From: Legionella brunensis
GTDB taxonomy: Bacteria; Pseudomonadota; Gammaproteobacteria; Legionellales; Legionellaceae
Assembly (NCBI RefSeq): GCF_001467025.1
Contig: NZ_LNXV01000029.1
Span: forward strand, 58,304 to 122,303
Reading direction: 5' to 3'
Length of the DNA: 64,000 nt
The notes below the pieces were generated by a model. That model was not told the origin of the DNA. It did no database searches and saw only the letters and a list, made by a program, of their open reading frames with translations. This document shows positions 61,969 through 64,000 of this stretch, one piece after another. The position numbers were made by a program, and so were the translations under genes. The number at the start of each line of letters is the position of its first letter. Position 1 is the stretch's first letter.

Positions 61969-63567
61969 TCAAACCTTATGGGCTTGCTCTAAGGACTCTT
62001 CCTCCACTGCTTGTTTAGTCTTCTCACTGCCCTGAACCAAAGTTCCTAAGCGCGCTTTATAATTCATGGTACTTTCTTTCCCACAAGTTTTTTTAATAAA
62101 ATCTTCCTCAATATCTTTAGCGATATAAACCGTATTATCCTTCTGAAATAGCTTCGTTTTATTTTTGTACCCCATAGCATCGCTAAAAGCGCGAGCCTCC
62201 TCCGGGGTATTAAAAGTCAATTGCATCGAATAATCGACGACCCCGCGGGTATCCTGCCGTATAGCAGTATCTCTATACTCAATATATGGCGTTTTCGATA
62301 TTGGTTTTTCAGAGGCAGTCTGTGCTTTTTCTTTGCAGATATTCTGCAATTCGTTTAATTTGGGGCGAGGCAATTTATCATGATTCGGTGAGCTAATTTT
62401 TGGTGGACTCATATCTGCCTTCATTATTTTAGCAAATGCTTGCGCAGTAAGATAAACCTCTCCCTCCTTCTGAAATAATTGCTTTCTATCATTGACAGCT
62501 ATTAAATTTGTAAATTGTCTCGCCTGATTAGCATCACGAAAAGTGAGCTTAGTCATATAAGGTTGTGATTCTTTATCACGATAAGTAACATTAAAATTAC
62601 CAGTTGTCGCTGTAACATTGCTGAAAACAGGATTCGTTGCCAATTTCGATATTACTGCAGCTTGATCCAGAGCAGCTTGTTTATCTAAAGCTTCCTCTTT
62701 TTCTTTTTTATCTTTATCAAATTTTTTAATAAAAGCCTGGTCACAAACATTCATATTCGGTAATGACTGCAATTTAGTTGTTTTATCAGTTGAAATCACT
62801 GCATCTACACTAATACCACTACCATCTCTCAAGAATGCACTGTTGTCTTCGCTATGCTCGTAAGCAAGATTACTGTTCAGTGTCCCAAGTTCGGTTGGTA
62901 AGGCTGACTTACCCGCATTCATATCTCCGCCAACCACAACTTCAACACCGTGGTTATCCTCAAGAGCACTAATCTCCTTCATTAACTCTTTTAAATTGAC
63001 ACGAGGACAGCGCGTTGATTTCTCGCTTTCAGCATGAACATCCACTAATACACGTTTTTTACCATCCTCTCCTGTCACTAGGCCAATTAATACTTGTCCT
63101 TGAGGTGGAGTGGTCCCTTCATATTTTTTTTGTAATTTAGCCACATCATCCTGTAACTTTTTCTCCTCAAGACTGAAGCTAGCTGTAGGGTCAGCATTCC
63201 CCTTACGATAGAAAATCAGGTTACCAAACTCATGAGTACCATTTTTGGCATACTTCATCCCTAGCTCTTGTTTAGGATCTAAATACTTCTCAATTGCCGC
63301 AATAAACTTATCTTGCTCACCATGAGGTAGCTCTTGTAGCATCCCATTGTCAATGACACCTTCATTCATCTTTTGCGCAATCGCATAAGCTTCCATTTCC
63401 AGCCCTTTGGACAACTCATTAGGTGATTTACCTACCCCATTATCTTTATCAAGATTCCAGATAAGTGTTTTGCCAAAAAGAGATGGGTGATGATCTGAAT
63501 GGAGCTCTTGATCTTGCGTTACAGTAGACTGATCTTTCGTAATCCTAGTAGTTATTGACTTAGCCAT
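61969..63567 (-). CDS. Putative effector with EEP (DNase I-like) phosphoesterase fold and duplicated C-terminal module
   Basis: A 532-residue protein without a signal peptide. Residues about 30-270 contain an endonuclease/exonuclease/phosphatase pattern: GNLIFYRKG, VLVDVHAES near 175 and VVVGGDMNAGKS near 213 (GDxN motif). Two similar modules follow, about 325-390 and 430-495, each with TYRD/EYRD, LTF, AR-F and QLFQKEGEVY or KLFQKDNTVY. The tail EEESLEQAHKV is Glu-rich as in Dot/Icm signals. The enzyme would cleave a phosphodiester or phosphate monoester, such as a nucleic acid or phosphoinositide. The substrate is unknown. Confidence 0.6.
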   Translation of the reverse strand: MAKSITTRITKDQSTVTQDQELHSDHHPSLFGKTLIWNLDKDNGVGKSPNELSKGLEMEAYAIAQKMNEGVIDNGMLQELPHGEQDKFIAAIEKYLDPKQELGMKYAKNGTHEFGNLIFYRKGNADPTASFSLEEKKLQDDVAKLQKKYEGTTPPQGQVLIGLVTGEDGKKRVLVDVHAESEKSTRCPRVNLKELMKEISALEDNHGVEVVVGGDMNAGKSALPTELGTLNSNLAYEHSEDNSAFLRDGSGISVDAVISTDKTTKLQSLPNMNVCDQAFIKKFDKDKKEKEEALDKQAALDQAAVISKLATNPVFSNVTATTGNFNVTYRDKESQPYMTKLTFRDANQARQFTNLIAVNDRKQLFQKEGEVYLTAQAFAKIMKADMSPPKISSPNHDKLPRPKLNELQNICKEKAQTASEKPISKTPYIEYRDTAIRQDTRGVVDYSMQLTFNTPEEARAFSDAMGYKNKTKLFQKDNTVYIAKDIEEDFIKKTCGKESTMNYKARLGTLVQGSEKTKQAVEEESLEQAHKV

Positions 63568-63792
63568 TCCTTCAACCTAAATAATTACACTGAGTTTAAT
63601 TATAATCACTTTTTGAGTACGAAAAGGTTAGTCTTTATGATTTTTTAACAAAAAAACCTCTCTTCAGCCTATTTTTCTTTGCCCTAAAAAACCAATCCCC
63701 AAAATTTCTGGTTTAACTATAATAAAATTGTACAAATATTGTTCTTACTAAATTGTAGTCCAATACTACTCGCATTTATAGGATCTGCTGTC

Positions 63793-64000
63793 ATGATGAA
63801 AGTAATAAATCTGATGACCGATCTACATTATAAAAATGTCTCTGAAAAGGGGGTCTGTGCAGGATTAACATTAATGTGGGTGCAAGCCTGGTTAAGTGGT
63901 CCAGAGGAAGAAACTAAATTTTTTAATCGGTTAAATACAATTATCAACTCAAATAAGAGTAACAAAGATTTAATCAAAGAAATCGAAGCCGTTAGAAAAA
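63793..64000 (+). CDS. Putative effector, N-terminal part (runs off the window)
   Basis: The frame opens at ATGATGAAAGTAATAAAT and is still open at the end (69 codons seen). The sequence KGVCAGLTLMWVQAWLSG has a Cys in a small-residue turn before a Trp helix, as in papain-like C58/YopT-type or related Legionella effectors. No ribosome site stands out. Only a hint at function. Confidence 0.5.
   Translation, partial: MMKVINLMTDLHYKNVSEKGVCAGLTLMWVQAWLSGPEEETKFFNRLNTIINSNKSNKDLIKEIEAVRK

Overview
The window looks like a chromosomal segment of a Legionella species that is probably not a standard L. pneumophila strain. The evidence is AT-rich coding, a secreted CD39-type NTPDase, F-box/ankyrin and other eukaryote-like proteins with acidic Dot/Icm-type C-termini, a Legionella-type poly-hydroxybutyrate locus, a complete ccm operon and FleQ. 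All functions were read from the sequence by eye; no database search was run.

Layout. 1-5100: poly-hydroxybutyrate and acyl-CoA metabolism (phaC end, MaoC-phosphotransacetylase fusion, ackA, fabI; then phaB and a cold-shock gene on the other strand). 5270-20400: an accessory region. It holds a cluster of perfect hairpins, two overlapping tyrosine recombinases (the first apparently inactive), acetyl- and phosphotransferases of aminoglycoside-modifying type, a GrpB-GNAT fusion, an 8-bp tandem repeat, a decayed gene copy, and a conjugative leading-region module (small protein, ssb, ardA) in which each gene is preceded by competing hairpins. It continues with an EamA transporter, a cassette with a 21-residue peptide gene, a 2-oxoglutarate/Fe(II) oxygenase and an unknown protein, a large RecB-nuclease/helicase, and tRNA-Thr(CGT) at the right edge.

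20500-42700: NTPDase, comEC, two putative effectors with nitrilase-like and C58-protease-like motifs, pnt transhydrogenase operon, prfC, a GTPase with a C-terminal membrane hairpin, an ATL protein, an F-box/ankyrin protein, a valine-type acyl-CoA degradation operon, recQ, dodecin and LD-carboxypeptidase. 42870-49190: ccmABCDEFGHI on the minus strand. 49270-58610: sohB, a His-rich coiled-coil protein, a 136-bp MITE with target duplication, fleQ, a duplicated Cys-rich secreted protein, dnaE. 58870-64000: a LuxR-family pseudogene, an intact AHL-type LuxR, a perfect lux-box-like palindrome, a secreted GH5 cellulase, an EEP-fold putative effector, and the start of another putative effector.

Two systems stand out. 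(1) 59566-61924: a LuxR solo that keeps the acyl-homoserine-lactone pocket residues is divergent from a secreted cellulase. Between them lies ACCTGT-N8-ACAGGT, the same half-sites and spacing as the Vibrio fischeri lux box, about 43 bp upstream of the predicted cellulase start of transcription. (2) 14568-16650: a promoter, a 21-residue peptide gene with a strong ribosome site, a hairpin, an oxygenase and an unknown protein. This has the layout of a ribosomally made, modified peptide pathway. Four MITE-like or hairpin repeats are spread through the core genome.
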